From: Sphaerobacter thermophilus DSM 20745
GTDB taxonomy: Bacteria; Chloroflexota; Chloroflexia; Thermomicrobiales; Thermomicrobiaceae
Direction of reading: 5' to 3'
DNA length: 64,000 nt
Assembly (NCBI RefSeq): GCF_000024985.1
Contig: NC_013523.1
Coordinates: forward strand, 1,550,001 to 1,614,000
The notes beneath the pieces are model-generated. The model saw only the letters and a program-made list of their open reading frames with translations. It did not search any database and was not told where the DNA came from. Below, one piece after another: positions 19,424-29,530 of the stretch (positions within the stretch are counted from its first letter, which is position 1; every line of letters begins with the position of its first letter). The position numbers and the translations under genes were made by a program.

Positions 19424-20263
19424 CTAGTCGCCACCGCTCGTCGCCGGTGTGACCGCGTGCTGAGAACCCTCCGCTTCGTGCACCGCTTCCTCGGCATGAT
19501 CGTCATGCCCATCCGCGGTGGCCAAGACGATGTAGATCAACGTCAGCAGTGCAAAGACCAGTGCCTGGATGAACCCGAACAGAACCTCCAGGTACAGGAA
19601 GATCACCGGGACCAGGAGCCCCACCACGGTGATCTTGATGGCGTTCGCCATCGCGTACATCACCGTGAGCAGAACCTCACCGGCAAAGATGTTGCCGAAG
19701 AGTCGGAAGGCCAGCGAAATGATGCGGGAGAACTCACCGATGACTTCGATCGGGAACAAGAACGGCGGGTTGGCCATGTGCTTGATCCGGCCACCCACTC
19801 CATGGGCGCGGATACCGGCCACCTGGACCACCAGGAACGTGACGACCGCCATCGCCAGCGTCATGTTGAGGTCTGCGCTCGGCGGGCGGAACAACGGTGT
19901 CTCGAGGTGCCCGTGGTCATCCACCAACCCGATCGTGCCGATCCCGGGCAGGAGCCCGGAGTAGTTCGAGACGATGATGAAGATGAACAGCCCACCGACC
20001 AGGGGGAAGATGGTCCGACCAGCCCGCTTCCCCGCGGCACCCTCAACCATCCCGAGCATAAACTCGGTGGCCAACTCGAACACCGACTGCGCAAAGCCGG
20101 GGACAAGCGTGGCGCGACGGGCGATGACGGTGCCGACGATGATCAGCGCGGCCATGACGATGAGCATCGTGAGGAAGGAGTTGGTGATGTTGAGCGTCAG
20201 CCCCGTCCCGGGGATCGGGACGGACCAGAGCGTCTCCGCTGCTACCGCAACGTGAACTTCCAT
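19424..20263 (-). CDS. atpB: ATP synthase a subunit
   Basis: The 279-residue membrane subunit forms the proton half-channels. The essential arginine is in SLAFRLFGNIFAGE, and the family motif continues with an acidic residue. The N-terminus lies outside the core fold and is variable. The ATG at 20261-20263 overlaps the stop of the atpZ/I-like gene by one base (TGATG) and has GAGGAG seven bases upstream. The C-terminal end carries an unusual His/Asp/Glu-rich tail (GHDDHAEEAVHEAEG), which may be soluble. Confidence 0.95.
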   Translation of the reverse strand: MEVHVAVAAETLWSVPIPGTGLTLNITNSFLTMLIVMAALIIVGTVIARRATLVPGFAQSVFELATEFMLGMVEGAAGKRAGRTIFPLVGGLFIFIIVSNYSGLLPGIGTIGLVDDHGHLETPLFRPPSADLNMTLAMAVVTFLVVQVAGIRAHGVGGRIKHMANPPFLFPIEVIGEFSRIISLAFRLFGNIFAGEVLLTVMYAMANAIKITVVGLLVPVIFLYLEVLFGFIQALVFALLTLIYIVLATADGHDDHAEEAVHEAEGSQHAVTPATSGGD

Positions 20264-20571
20264 CAAGGCTCCTCTTCGTTCGGCTCCGTCTTCGCCGACC
20301 GCTCGATTGCATCACGTTTGCGCACACGAATCAACCCCTTGTCCGAGCGACTGATCATTGCTAGCTCGTACAAGAGGTAACCCGCTGCCGCGATGCCGAG
20401 CCCCACCCCCACCAGGGTGAAAATGGGCGCTGTGCCCAGCCAGCGGTCCAGGAACAGCCCGCCCAGGATGCACAGCATCAAACTGCTGACAGTCGAGCAC
20501 CCTAAACCGGTGGCCGTGCCTATGGCACGCCAATCGCGCTCGCTGCCGAGTTTGCTGAGCGGGTCCGCCAT
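20263..20571 (-). CDS. AtpZ/AtpI-like membrane protein
   Basis: From ATG 20569-20571 the product is 102 residues with two transmembrane segments (about 22-42 and 50-72). The motif GLFLDRWLGTAPIFTLVGVGLGI is typical of the AtpZ/AtpI family that precedes atpB. These proteins assist c-ring assembly and may form a Mg/Ca channel. A Lys/Arg/Glu-rich tail follows. The upstream in-frame extension to 20736 is Arg/Cys-rich, overlaps the pyrG end and is rejected. Translational coupling to atpB is clear. Confidence 0.85.
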   Translation of the reverse strand: MADPLSKLGSERDWRAIGTATGLGCSTVSSLMLCILGGLFLDRWLGTAPIFTLVGVGLGIAAAGYLLYELAMISRSDKGLIRVRKRDAIERSAKTEPNEEEP

Positions 20572-20641
20572 CAGCACCCCGCCAACTTTGAGAATGCTAT
20601 CACAATCTCCCCGGACCGCGCAATCAACCGAGTCCGGTTCG

Positions 20642-22345
<1,704 letters not shown>

Positions 22346-22406
22346 TCATTGAAACCGCCGCGTCGTCCGCTCGCGTCCCGCCATTCCACGAGCGAATCGC
22401 GTGCCC

Positions 22407-23042
22407 TCATGGCTGCAGCAGCACCACCTCCACCGTCTCACCCAGGTCCGACTTCCGGATCGACACCCGGTCGCGCGGCTCAACCGCCGCGGCGCCCATC
22501 GCCTTCAGGAAGCGATCGACCGGGTCACGATCGTGATCCCCCTCTGGAGTCCGGAACTGCATGGGGATGACCACCGAGGGCTCAATCTGGCCGATCACCT
22601 CGGCCGCGCCTGATGCATCGAGCGTCGGCCCGCCGCCGACCGGCACCAACAGGACGTCGACGCCGTTCAGCGCCGCTGCCTCGCTTTCGCTCAAGGTATG
22701 CCCCAGGTCCCCCAGATGGCAGATGACCAGATCGTCGATCTCCACCGTGTAAACAGTGTTCTTTCCCAGGCGTTTCCCGCCCTCGGAGTCATGGTAGGTC
22801 CGCACGCCCTGGATGAAGACCTCGCGGATCTCGTACTCTCCCGGACCCGTGATAAGGCGGTAGCCTGGGCGGACCCGATCGACCGCGTTGTGACCCGGAT
22901 GATCGTGGCTCACCGTGACGATGTCTGCCTGCTGCAGTGGGAGGCGGTAGCCCGTCTCCGGCCCGACCGGGTCCATCAAGACCACGGCGTCACGGCCCCG
23001 GATCCGAAAACATGCATGGCCCAACCACTTGATCTCAGGCAT
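22407..23042 (-). CDS. Metallo-beta-lactamase-fold hydrolase (COG2220 type)
   Basis: The 211-residue protein starts MPEIKWLGHACFRIRG and has the layout of single-domain COG2220 (UlaG/YtkL-like) metal-dependent hydrolases, with a late conserved CHLGDLGH. The usual HxHxDH metal motif is SHDHPGH here, so the Asp that normally binds the second metal is Gly; the codon GGT was checked. The other histidines are kept. Substrate unknown. ATG 23040-23042 has only a weak ribosome binding site. A TATACT box with extended TG lies about 70 bases upstream. Confidence 0.85.
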   Translation of the reverse strand: MPEIKWLGHACFRIRGRDAVVLMDPVGPETGYRLPLQQADIVTVSHDHPGHNAVDRVRPGYRLITGPGEYEIREVFIQGVRTYHDSEGGKRLGKNTVYTVEIDDLVICHLGDLGHTLSESEAAALNGVDVLLVPVGGGPTLDASGAAEVIGQIEPSVVIPMQFRTPEGDHDRDPVDRFLKAMGAAAVEPRDRVSIRKSDLGETVEVVLLQP

Positions 23043-23117
23043 CTATCGGCTACCCGTTCGAACGCTATTCGTCTGTCGAGTGGGCTTATCTGGGAGATGA
23101 ATCCCGCGGCCTAGGAG

Positions 23118-23123
23118 AGTATA
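23118..23123 (-). promoter_or_regulatory. -10 element for the metallo-hydrolase gene
   Basis: On the - strand the sequence reads TTGG then TATACT, giving an extended -10 box about 70 bases upstream of the start codon. The -35 region is weak. Confidence 0.45.
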
Positions 23124-23190
23124 CCAACGCCGTCTCAGGGCAACCAGTAGCCCAGCTCACGACTCCCAGAGCCGCGCCCTCGGCTACCTG

Positions 23191-23631
23191 TCACACCGCG
23201 ACCGCATCGAAGTCCGCCACCGCGCGGCGGATCGGCTCGGGGATCGGTTTGGAACGACCCGCATGCCGCACGTGGTTCACCAGCACGAGCCGCCCCTGAG
23301 CCAGCACGGCGCCGTCGCGCTCTCGTACCGCCACGGTCGCAAACTCGAGGCTGCTGTTCCCGATCCGCACGCATCGCACCCCGATGCGGACCGTGTCGTC
23401 CAGCCGCGCCGACCCGAGGTAGTCGATCTCCACCCGGCGGAAGACGGTGTCAAACTCGCCGCTGGGCTCCGTCTCGGAGAGCGGGATGCCCAGCGCCGCG
23501 AAGTACTCGTAGATCCCCTGGCTGAAGTATTCGAGGTAGACGCCGAAATAGACGATGTCCTGCCGGTCGACGTCGCGGTAGCGCACCCGGATCGGGTGCC
23601 AGAATCGGAACTGTTCCAGATCCTCGGCCAC
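23191..23631 (-). CDS. Acyl-CoA thioesterase, hotdog fold (YbgC/4HBT-like)
   Basis: The 146-residue protein has the 4-hydroxybenzoyl-CoA thioesterase core: VRYRDVDRQDIVYFGVYLEYF near residues 17-37, containing the conserved catalytic-type Asp, and later TVFRRVEIDYLGSARLDD. Such enzymes hydrolyse acyl-CoA or acyl-ACP thioesters; the acyl group is not readable. The start is GTG (23629-23631) with GGAGG six bases upstream. It has its own promoter about 54 bases upstream and a 3' end about 150 bases from the metallo-hydrolase gene. Confidence 0.87.
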   Translation of the reverse strand: MAEDLEQFRFWHPIRVRYRDVDRQDIVYFGVYLEYFSQGIYEYFAALGIPLSETEPSGEFDTVFRRVEIDYLGSARLDDTVRIGVRCVRIGNSSLEFATVAVRERDGAVLAQGRLVLVNHVRHAGRSKPIPEPIRRAVADFDAVAV

Positions 23632-23684
23632 CGCTGTCCTCCCCTCGACCCCGATCGAAGCGCCACGCCGGGTGAGTTAGCCGG

Positions 23685-23713
23685 ACTATAACAGTGTCCG
23701 GACAGTGCGGCAA
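23685..23713 (-). promoter_or_regulatory. Sigma-70-type promoter for the thioesterase gene
   Basis: On the - strand TTGCCG (23713-23708) is followed after 17 bases by TATAGT (23690-23685), preceded by TGT as in extended -10 promoters. The predicted transcript would have a leader of about 45 bases. Confidence 0.6.
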
Positions 23714-23746
23714 CGGCTGAGCCCGGGTCGGCGAGTCCAGTCTGCC

Positions 23747-24415
23747 CTAGTCCACCTCTGCGGCGTCCTCGTTCTCGCCGAGCACCGCGTCCAACACCGA
23801 GCGGACAATGTCCCAGTCGTAGCCACGGCGCTGCAGGAAGCCGGCGAGCCGCCGCCGCTGCACTAGCGGGTCGAGCCCGCGGAGCGAGGTCACCCGCTTC
23901 CGCGCCAGGGCCAGCGCCGCGGGGAACTCGTCCCCACCCGCCTCGTCGATCGCCTGATCGACCAGATCGGCGTCGACCCCTTTCGCGCGCAGCTCCGCGC
24001 GCAGGCGCCGCCGGCCGCGGGGCTGGTGTTCGGTCCGGTTCTCGACCCAGAAGCGGGCGAATTCCGCGTCATCCAGGTAGCGCCAATCCAGGAGCCGGGC
24101 GACGGCCGCCTCGATTGCCTCGTCGCTGAATCCCCGGCGACGCAACCGATCCCGCACCTCCCGCTCCGAGCGGGGTCGGTAGCCCAGGAAGTGCAGTGCC
24201 GCGTTGGTGGCACGCGCCGCTTCATCCGCGCGCAGCAGGTCTGCCACCTCTGCCGCGCTCAGCGACCGCCCGACGAAGAGCCCCTCGCGCGCCGCGATCT
24301 CTCGCGCGACGCCGAAGGCGAACTGGCCGTCGAGAAAGACGCTGACGCGCTCCGGGTCACGGGCCTGGTCGGCGATCTCGGTGATCGTGCCGGAACGGAT
24401 GTTCTCCTCAGCCAT
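23747..24415 (-). CDS. recX: Regulatory protein RecX
   Basis: The 222-residue protein shows repeated three-helix RecX units, including ALHFLGYRPRSEREVRDRL, then RGFSDEAIEAAVARLLDWRYLDDAEFARFWVENR, then a Pro-Arg-Gly-rich joint (these are family motifs, quoted in parts). RecX modulates RecA filament growth. No recA gene is adjacent. The ATG (24413-24415) lacks a visible ribosome binding site; a CATACT box ends only 7 bases before it, so a leaderless transcript is possible. It diverges from the YdcF-like gene. Confidence 0.9.
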   Translation of the reverse strand: MAEENIRSGTITEIADQARDPERVSVFLDGQFAFGVAREIAAREGLFVGRSLSAAEVADLLRADEAARATNAALHFLGYRPRSEREVRDRLRRRGFSDEAIEAAVARLLDWRYLDDAEFARFWVENRTEHQPRGRRRLRAELRAKGVDADLVDQAIDEAGGDEFPAALALARKRVTSLRGLDPLVQRRRLAGFLQRRGYDWDIVRSVLDAVLGENEDAAEVD

Positions 24416-24514
24416 GCACCCAGTATGCCAGATCGTGCGTTCTACGGATACCTGGTCAGGGATGGTAGGATTCGGCCGGAAGGTGACGGGACATCACCTG
24501 GTTAGGTCCGCAGC

Positions 24515-25165
24515 GTGATCGTAACCCCCAGCCGTCAAACAAGCAGCGTTCGGCAGCGCTCCCGGCGACGGGCAGTGTTGCGCGCCATCGTTCTCGTGTT
24601 CGTCGCGGCCATCATGCTCGGCACGTTGGCCGCCGGTCTGCTTGCCCTGGCGATCTACCACCAGGCGCGCCAGGACGAAACCGCGGAGGCCGACGCCATC
24701 GTGGTGTTGGGGACGGCCCAGTTCGACGGCCGCCCCTCGCCGACCTTCCAGGCGCGACTGGACCACGCGCGGGCGTTGTTCGAAGCCGGCTACGCCCCGC
24801 TGATCGTCCTCACGGGCGGAGCAGCCGAGGGGGATTGGACCTCCGAGGCAGAAGCCGGGCGGAACTACCTTATCGAGCAGGGCGTGCCCAGCGGTGTCTT
24901 GTTGAGCGTGCCCGCTGGACGCACCTCGAGTGAGAGCCTGCGCGAGGCTGAGCCGGAGCTGCGCGAGCGTGGCATATCACGGATTCTGCTGGTCAGCGAC
25001 CCGTTCCACATGTTCCGCGTCAAGCGGATCGCCAGGGACCTCGGCTTCTCACCGCTGGCCTCGCCGACGCGCTCCAGTCCGATCCGCGAGGACAGCAGCC
25101 TCGAATACCGCTACATGGCCCGAGAGATTGGCGCATACCTCGCCTATGTCTTCATCAAGGAGTAA
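24515..25165 (+). CDS. YdcF/SanA-type DUF218 membrane-anchored protein
   Basis: The 216-residue protein has one N-terminal transmembrane segment (about 25-45) and a DUF218 domain. The motifs are AIVVLGTAQFDGRPSP, RLDHARALFEAGYAPLIVLTGG, a SSESLREAE segment and LLVSDPFHMFR. In E. coli, members such as SanA and ElyC affect envelope integrity and lipid carrier use; biochemistry is uncertain. The start is GTG 24515 with a poor ribosome binding site. It converges with the M50 protease gene 13 bases downstream. Confidence 0.85.
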   Translation: MIVTPSRQTSSVRQRSRRRAVLRAIVLVFVAAIMLGTLAAGLLALAIYHQARQDETAEADAIVVLGTAQFDGRPSPTFQARLDHARALFEAGYAPLIVLTGGAAEGDWTSEAEAGRNYLIEQGVPSGVLLSVPAGRTSSESLREAEPELRERGISRILLVSDPFHMFRVKRIARDLGFSPLASPTRSSPIREDSSLEYRYMAREIGAYLAYVFIKE

Positions 25166-25177
25166 CGCCGCGTGTCC

Positions 25178-26035
25178 CTACAGCGGCCGCGCGGCGTACA
25201 TCAGTGGAGTGAGGTGCACCATCGCCGCCCCGAGAGCTACGGCCAGCCCGAAATACACCGCAGACACCGCCACGCGCTGCGCGAGGGGCACCCGGTAGTA
25301 CGCCGGGTCGGCTTGGGTGCGCCGCCACATGTTGATCAGTTCGCCGGCCGCGAACACGCCGATGAGGATGAAAATCGGGCTGGGCATCCGGAACATGAGC
25401 ACCCCGAGCCCGAGCAAGCCGAGCACCCACAACCAGCGCGAGATCGCCGCCACAGCCCGGCCGCCGTCGAGCGGCGGGATCGGCAACAGGTTGAAGAGGT
25501 TGAGGACCACGCCGAGATAGGTCAGCACCAGCCACAGCCCGTGCCCGGTGACGACGTACATGCCCCACGCCGCCAGCGCGCCGAGCGACCCGAGCACCGG
25601 CCCGCCCAGTCCGACCTTCGCCTCCATGACGGCGTCGCGCGGCAACTGGCGCATCCCGATGAAGGCCCCCAGGAAGGGGATGAAGATCGGCGCGGTGGCC
25701 CTCACGCCGAAGCGGCGCAGCACCACAACATGGCCCATCTCATGGACGAAGAGCAGGGCCACCAGACCGACGGCGAACTGCCAGCCGAAGGCGAGGGCAT
25801 AGGCCGCGACACTGACAAACGCACTGGCCACCGGACCCAGCACTGGTCCCTTCAGTAGCAGCTTCAGTGGAGCCAGGAGCGCCTTCGCCTTGGAGAGGAC
25901 GCCGATGACCAACACCAGCGGCGCCAGCCAGCGGCGAAGCTGGCGCGATCGACGCCGCGGCGCCTGCTCCAGGACGCCCGTCTCAGGGTTCACTCGATAA
26001 TCGGCTTCGATGACCTGATCGGGGTCGAGCCGCAT
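25178..26035 (-). CDS. Site-2-type membrane metalloprotease (M50 family)
   Basis: The 285-residue protein has about six hydrophobic segments. The zinc motif HEMGH is at residues 98-102 inside a transmembrane helix. The second ligand region reads NLFNLLPIPPLDGGRA, the LDG motif of intramembrane proteases. It lacks a PDZ domain, so it belongs to the short SpoIVFB/Rip-like group. The likely role is regulated intramembrane proteolysis; the substrate is unknown. ATG 26033-26035 has a GAGGTG site. Confidence 0.9.
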   Translation of the reverse strand: MRLDPDQVIEADYRVNPETGVLEQAPRRRSRQLRRWLAPLVLVIGVLSKAKALLAPLKLLLKGPVLGPVASAFVSVAAYALAFGWQFAVGLVALLFVHEMGHVVVLRRFGVRATAPIFIPFLGAFIGMRQLPRDAVMEAKVGLGGPVLGSLGALAAWGMYVVTGHGLWLVLTYLGVVLNLFNLLPIPPLDGGRAVAAISRWLWVLGLLGLGVLMFRMPSPIFILIGVFAAGELINMWRRTQADPAYYRVPLAQRVAVSAVYFGLAVALGAAMVHLTPLMYAARPL

Positions 26036-26356
26036 CCAACACCTCGTTCAACCTTGCGCGGGGATCCGGCGACGTCCGGCCCGCGCGAACCTTGAGTCAC
26101 ATCAACTCAAGCATACACCATCCCACCAAGGATCGGCCATCGGATCCCAGGCATCGACCGCGGCAGTCACGACCCGCCCACCCAAAACACGACGGTGTGC
26201 TGTCGACCTTGAGCACAGCCGATGCCGGGGATACGGCCGCAATTGGGCCGGGACGTACCGTGCGCCCACCCATCGCGCACCGGCGGCCACGCGGCACAGC
26301 CGCTGCGTCCGCCTCAAAGCTCGACGGTTGCGGAGCCCACACGGCATCCGGTTCTG
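26036..26356. other. Intergenic region with one small inverted repeat
   Basis: This 321-base gap upstream of the M50 gene holds CTTGAGT (26091-26097) facing ACTCAAG (26105-26111) across a 7-base spacer. It could be an operator or a small hairpin about 60-75 bases before the start codon. Nothing else is supported. Confidence 0.4.
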
Positions 26357-27325
26357 TTACGTCGTGGGTGGTCCAATGGGGATGCGGACCGGTACGTTCC
26401 AGGCGCGATAGGCGATGGTCCAGGTGACGCCGTCCGGCATGATTCGTCGCAACTCCTGCGGGATCCCGGTCGCCGAATCCACGCGGAGTGTCGCCTCAGC
26501 GTCTCCGGCCCGGCTACGCCAGCGGAGGGTGACGGCGGGCTCCCCATCGACGATCACCGGGTCGGCTGCGAGAGCCGCGGCCGGGAGGAACGCTTGTATG
26601 CGCCCCCACGCGCCTTCTTCCTCCGATACTGGACTCCACACTCCGTCGCGGCCCTCCCATGAACGGGCGCCGTTGGTGATGAGCTCACGCGTCTCGCTCC
26701 CGCTCGGATTGGTGTAGGTGGTTGTGCTCACGAGCCGGTCCTGCTTGAGATCGAAGGTCATGATCGTCTCTGCCCGGTTCCCGTTGCCGTAGTCGATCTG
26801 TGCAACGATCTCGCCCGTCTCGAGCCCGGCTTCGACCTCAGACACCCGCTGGACCCACTCGGCGGCCGTCATCGGCGGCGGCGCGCGCGGCGGGACCCCG
26901 GGCTGGTTCGGGACGGCGACTACCCCACCCGCTGCCTGCGGCTGCGCCACCCGGACCTGGTCGACCCCCGCCACGGGCGTGAAGGACACACCCGGCCCCG
27001 GCGGGCGGATCGAGCGCGTAACCATGTAACCGTCGAGCGAACTGATGGCGAAGAGAACCCCGAGGAGCATGACCGCACCGACGGCCAAGGAGAGCGCCGC
27101 AAGTAGCAGCGGGTTCCGCCTGGCGAACCACGTAACCGCCCGGGCCGGACTTGACCCCGGGCCGGCGGGTACCGATGCGTCGCCGGCGCTCCCGGGCGCG
27201 GGGAGGCACCGGAAAGGATGGGACTGCAGCCCGCTCACGCAGGTGAGCACCTCTTCGATCTGGCGCTCCGCCGATCCGGCCGCGCGCGCCGCCCCGGACT
27301 CACTCCCCGAACCGGAATCAGTCAT
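26357..27325 (-). CDS. Unrecognised membrane-anchored protein with C-terminal beta domain
   Basis: I do not recognise a named family. From ATG 27323-27325 the product is 322 residues: a hydrophilic cytoplasmic N-terminus of about 75 residues, a single transmembrane helix, a Pro/Gln/Val-rich linker, and a C-terminal domain of alternating strands (IDYGNGNRAETIMTFDL, then TTTYTNPSGSE, then TLRVDSATGIPQELR). The last part recalls LolA/LppX-like lipid-binding or anti-sigma-type extracellular sensor domains, which is only a structural impression. The longer frame to 27844 has noncoding-like composition and is rejected. Confidence 0.65.
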   Translation of the reverse strand: MTDSGSGSESGAARAAGSAERQIEEVLTCVSGLQSHPFRCLPAPGSAGDASVPAGPGSSPARAVTWFARRNPLLLAALSLAVGAVMLLGVLFAISSLDGYMVTRSIRPPGPGVSFTPVAGVDQVRVAQPQAAGGVVAVPNQPGVPPRAPPPMTAAEWVQRVSEVEAGLETGEIVAQIDYGNGNRAETIMTFDLKQDRLVSTTTYTNPSGSETRELITNGARSWEGRDGVWSPVSEEEGAWGRIQAFLPAAALAADPVIVDGEPAVTLRWRSRAGDAEATLRVDSATGIPQELRRIMPDGVTWTIAYRAWNVPVRIPIGPPTT

Positions 27326-28176
27326 GCTGTCTGCTGGATCCCGCCCGTTCCCGTTCACCGCACGCTGCCCGACACGTCCACGCTCGGGACAAACCTCAGG
27401 ATCACCACGCAATGCACCCGTTCCGCTCCGATCACCCGGAGGGACGTCAAGGCGAGGCTGATCGCCTCCTCCAACACGCTCACTCCCTGACCCAGGGCCT
27501 ATGGCCATGCCCGACCGCAGCGAGCCACCACCGCCAGCGCGCCCACCCGTCGGCGTCTGCCAGCCCGATCCTCCAGCGACAATCTGATGAACTCGCTGCC
27601 GAGAGAGCAGAACCGCCACGCTCCGCATGCCGATCGGCCAGTGCCATGCTGGGCGCATAGGCCGATCCCCGCCTGGATATGCGCTCGGAGCGGCAGCGAT
27701 GGCGGGGCGTCCGGGGCATGCCGGCTTGCCGTGGCGGTCCTCCCCCTCATGCCACATGTGACGCCACCCGACCGGGCGGGTATCGACGTCGGAGACCACA
27801 ACCTCCCGCGCCGGTCGGGCGCACGGCACATCGGTCGCTTCCACCCGAGCCCCGCAGGGCAGCGACGCCCATTGCCACCGCCGCGCTGCGGTGGCGAGGC
27901 TTGGCAGGTGCGGGTACCCCGGGCTGCTCGCTCAAACCGCGAGCAGCGACCCGCTCGTCGTACGACGCACCCCGATCGTAACGTTGCGGCCTAACTACTC
28001 TGTGACACCGAAGGAGATCGGACCTGACAGATTCGACGCACAGGAAGCCCGACCGCCCGGCAGACGGTCGAGTCGTTACGCAGAGGATTGTGACACTGGC
28101 CGGACACGCCGGTTGTTCACCGGAACGGCGACTCTGGCGTGTGCAGCGATATGCTCCGTGCGCGAGGGCGACGTTG
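27326..28176. other. Gene-poor region
   Basis: About 850 bases lie between the membrane-anchored protein and the terminator of the response regulator. Open frames exist in several registers, but their translations are Arg/Pro/Gly-rich with no conserved pattern. The only candidate worth keeping is the 42-codon frame at 27355-27483. Confidence 0.4.
27355..27483 (-). CDS. Possible 42-residue ORF upstream of the membrane-anchored protein
   Basis: GTG 27483 to TGA 27355 encodes a short protein beginning VSVLEEAISLALTSLRV and ending in VPSVDVSGSVR. The composition is protein-like (amphipathic, high GC at third positions), in contrast to neighbouring frames. It ends 30 bases before the start of the next gene. 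There is no convincing ribosome binding site, and it could equally be the remnant of a longer broken gene, since a TAG closes the frame just upstream. Confidence 0.2.
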   Translation of the reverse strand: MSVLEEAISLALTSLRVIGAERVHCVVILRFVPSVDVSGSVR

Positions 28177-28201
28177 AAGGGGCGGCCGCCGGCCGCCCCT
28201 T
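28177..28201 (-). terminator. Terminator of the response regulator gene
   Basis: A perfect 11-bp stem AAGGGGCGGCC (28177-28187) with GGCCGCCCCTT (28191-28201) closes a 3-base loop. It begins 12 bases beyond the stop codon. Confidence 0.7.
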
Positions 28202-28212
28202 ACCCAACTTGC

Positions 28213-28977
28213 TTATCCAGCCGAAATGGCCGACGCGTGGTGATCGCGCGCTGCTAACACGGAGTCGAGGTCCGTGACGTTCGCCCGCGGCGCGGGGCGG
28301 AAGACGTAGCCCACGCCCCGCACCGTGTGCAGGTACTCCGGCGCCGCCGGGTCCCGCTCCAGCTTCTTGCGCAACCGGCTGATGTACACATCCACCCGGT
28401 TGCTCTCCCCCACAAAGTCGTACCCCCACGTCCGCTCGATCAACGTCTCCCGGCTGATGGTGATCTGACTGTTGCGCATCAGACACTCCAACAGCCGCAT
28501 CTCCGTCGGCGTCAGCAGCACCGGCTCCCGCCCGGCCACCCGCACCGTCAACTCCCCAATCGCCAGCTCGACGTCCCCCACCTTCAGCACCGTGCCCATC
28601 GCCTGGTAGTCCGCCCGCTGGCAGCGGCGCGCCACCGCCCCCACCCGCGCCACCAGCTCGGCCGGGTCGTAGGGCTCGACGATGAAGTCATCGGCGCCGT
28701 GCTCGAAGGCGCGCACCTTGGCCCGGGTGCTGCCCTGCTCGCTGACGAAGATCAGCGGCCCGGTGTAGCGCCGCCCGCGCAGCTCCTTGCACAGCTCCCA
28801 GCCGTCCAGGTCCGGCAGCTCCGCCTCCAGCAGCACCGCGTCGACGCCACCCTCTACGACCGCCCGGATCGCGGCAGCGGCAGAACGGACGAGGATCACC
28901 TCATTGCCGGCCTCTGCCAGCACGTAGCGTAAGACCTCTCCCGTGATCGGTCTGGGGTCGACGATCACCACCCGCAT
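28213..28977 (-). CDS. OmpR-family response regulator with atypical receiver
   Basis: From ATG 28975-28977 (GGGAGGGAGGG ribosome binding site) the product is 254 residues: a receiver domain (1-115) and a winged-helix DNA-binding domain (about 140-235) ending in the typical RTWGYDF...VDVYISRLRKKL...TVRGVGYVF pattern. Key receiver residues are replaced. The phospho-acceptor Asp is Glu51 (LLEAELPDLDG), the acidic pair at the N-terminus is Asp7-Pro8, and the conserved Lys is Glu101 (IVEPYDP). The Ser79 switch position is kept. No histidine kinase is adjacent. It is therefore probably a phosphorylation-independent, perhaps constitutively active, regulator. Its promoter lies about 300 bases upstream. 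Confidence 0.92.
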   Translation of the reverse strand: MRVVIVDPRPITGEVLRYVLAEAGNEVILVRSAAAAIRAVVEGGVDAVLLEAELPDLDGWELCKELRGRRYTGPLIFVSEQGSTRAKVRAFEHGADDFIVEPYDPAELVARVGAVARRCQRADYQAMGTVLKVGDVELAIGELTVRVAGREPVLLTPTEMRLLECLMRNSQITISRETLIERTWGYDFVGESNRVDVYISRLRKKLERDPAAPEYLHTVRGVGYVFRPAPRANVTDLDSVLAARDHHASAISAG

Positions 28978-29282
28978 GAGAGTCCCTCCCTCCCGCACGC
29001 GTCTGCCGGCGTGTCGCGGCCGGTGCCCGCCCGGGGGTTATCCCAGGGATGTCCCCCAACCACCGGGTTGCTGGCTCCACACCACGAACCAGCCCGTCGT
29101 CGTGCATTACCGCAACGGGCTGATACCGGCAGAACCGCTCGCGCGTCGTTGTGGCGGCGATATCGAAACCTCGATCGAAACGCGCATCCCGTACGCGTGC
29201 GACGGGAATCGCCGCTACTCGTTGCGTCCTACCAGGCCCCACCGTCACTGTACAACGGTGTCGTTAGGAGCGATCTGGATAC

Positions 29283-29311
29283 AGAATACGACCTGATTAC
29301 CCAAATGTCAA
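29283..29311 (-). promoter_or_regulatory. Sigma-70-type promoter for the response regulator
   Basis: On the - strand TTGACA (29311-29306), 17 bases, then TATTCT (29288-29283). The -35 is perfect and the -10 has 4-5 matches. The predicted start near 29276 gives a leader of about 300 bases, long enough to hold post-transcriptional control. Confidence 0.65.
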
Positions 29312-29476
29312 TGATTGCGCAAGACATGCTGCGTGAAGAGATATTAAGGTTGTCACGTATGGGTCGCGTGGCACAAAACCACGCGTGCGTTCGCGTTCAA
29401 GCGTCAGTGCAGACGCACGACGTGGTCCTGGCCAATGGTCGCTCGAGTGCCGTACGAGTCCGGCGCTCAAGAGACA

Positions 29477-29504
29477 CGGCCGCCGCGGAAACCCGCGGCG
29501 GCCG
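29477..29504 (-). terminator. Terminator of leuS
   Basis: CGGCCGCCGCGG (29477-29488) pairs perfectly with CCGCGGCGGCCG (29493-29504) around AAAC. It lies 27 bases beyond the leuS stop codon. Confidence 0.72.
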
Positions 29505-29530
29505 CTTCACCCATCCCAGCGAGAACGGTC

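Larger units (their letters stand above)
28978..29530. other. Regulatory intergenic region between leuS and the response regulator
   Basis: This 553-base region contains the long leader of the response regulator, its promoter (29283-29311) and the leuS terminator (29477-29504). The stretch 29270-29370 is clearly richer in A and T than the surroundings. No gene is supported here. Confidence 0.5.

Noticed and set aside
27326-27844. Extension of the membrane-anchored protein to 495 residues
   Set aside because: The extra 173 residues are Gly/Arg/Pro-rich without pattern; ATG 27325 begins the protein-like part.
28901-29248. 115-codon - strand frame overlapping the response regulator start
   Set aside because: Arg-rich, no motif, and it overlaps the well-supported start of the regulator.
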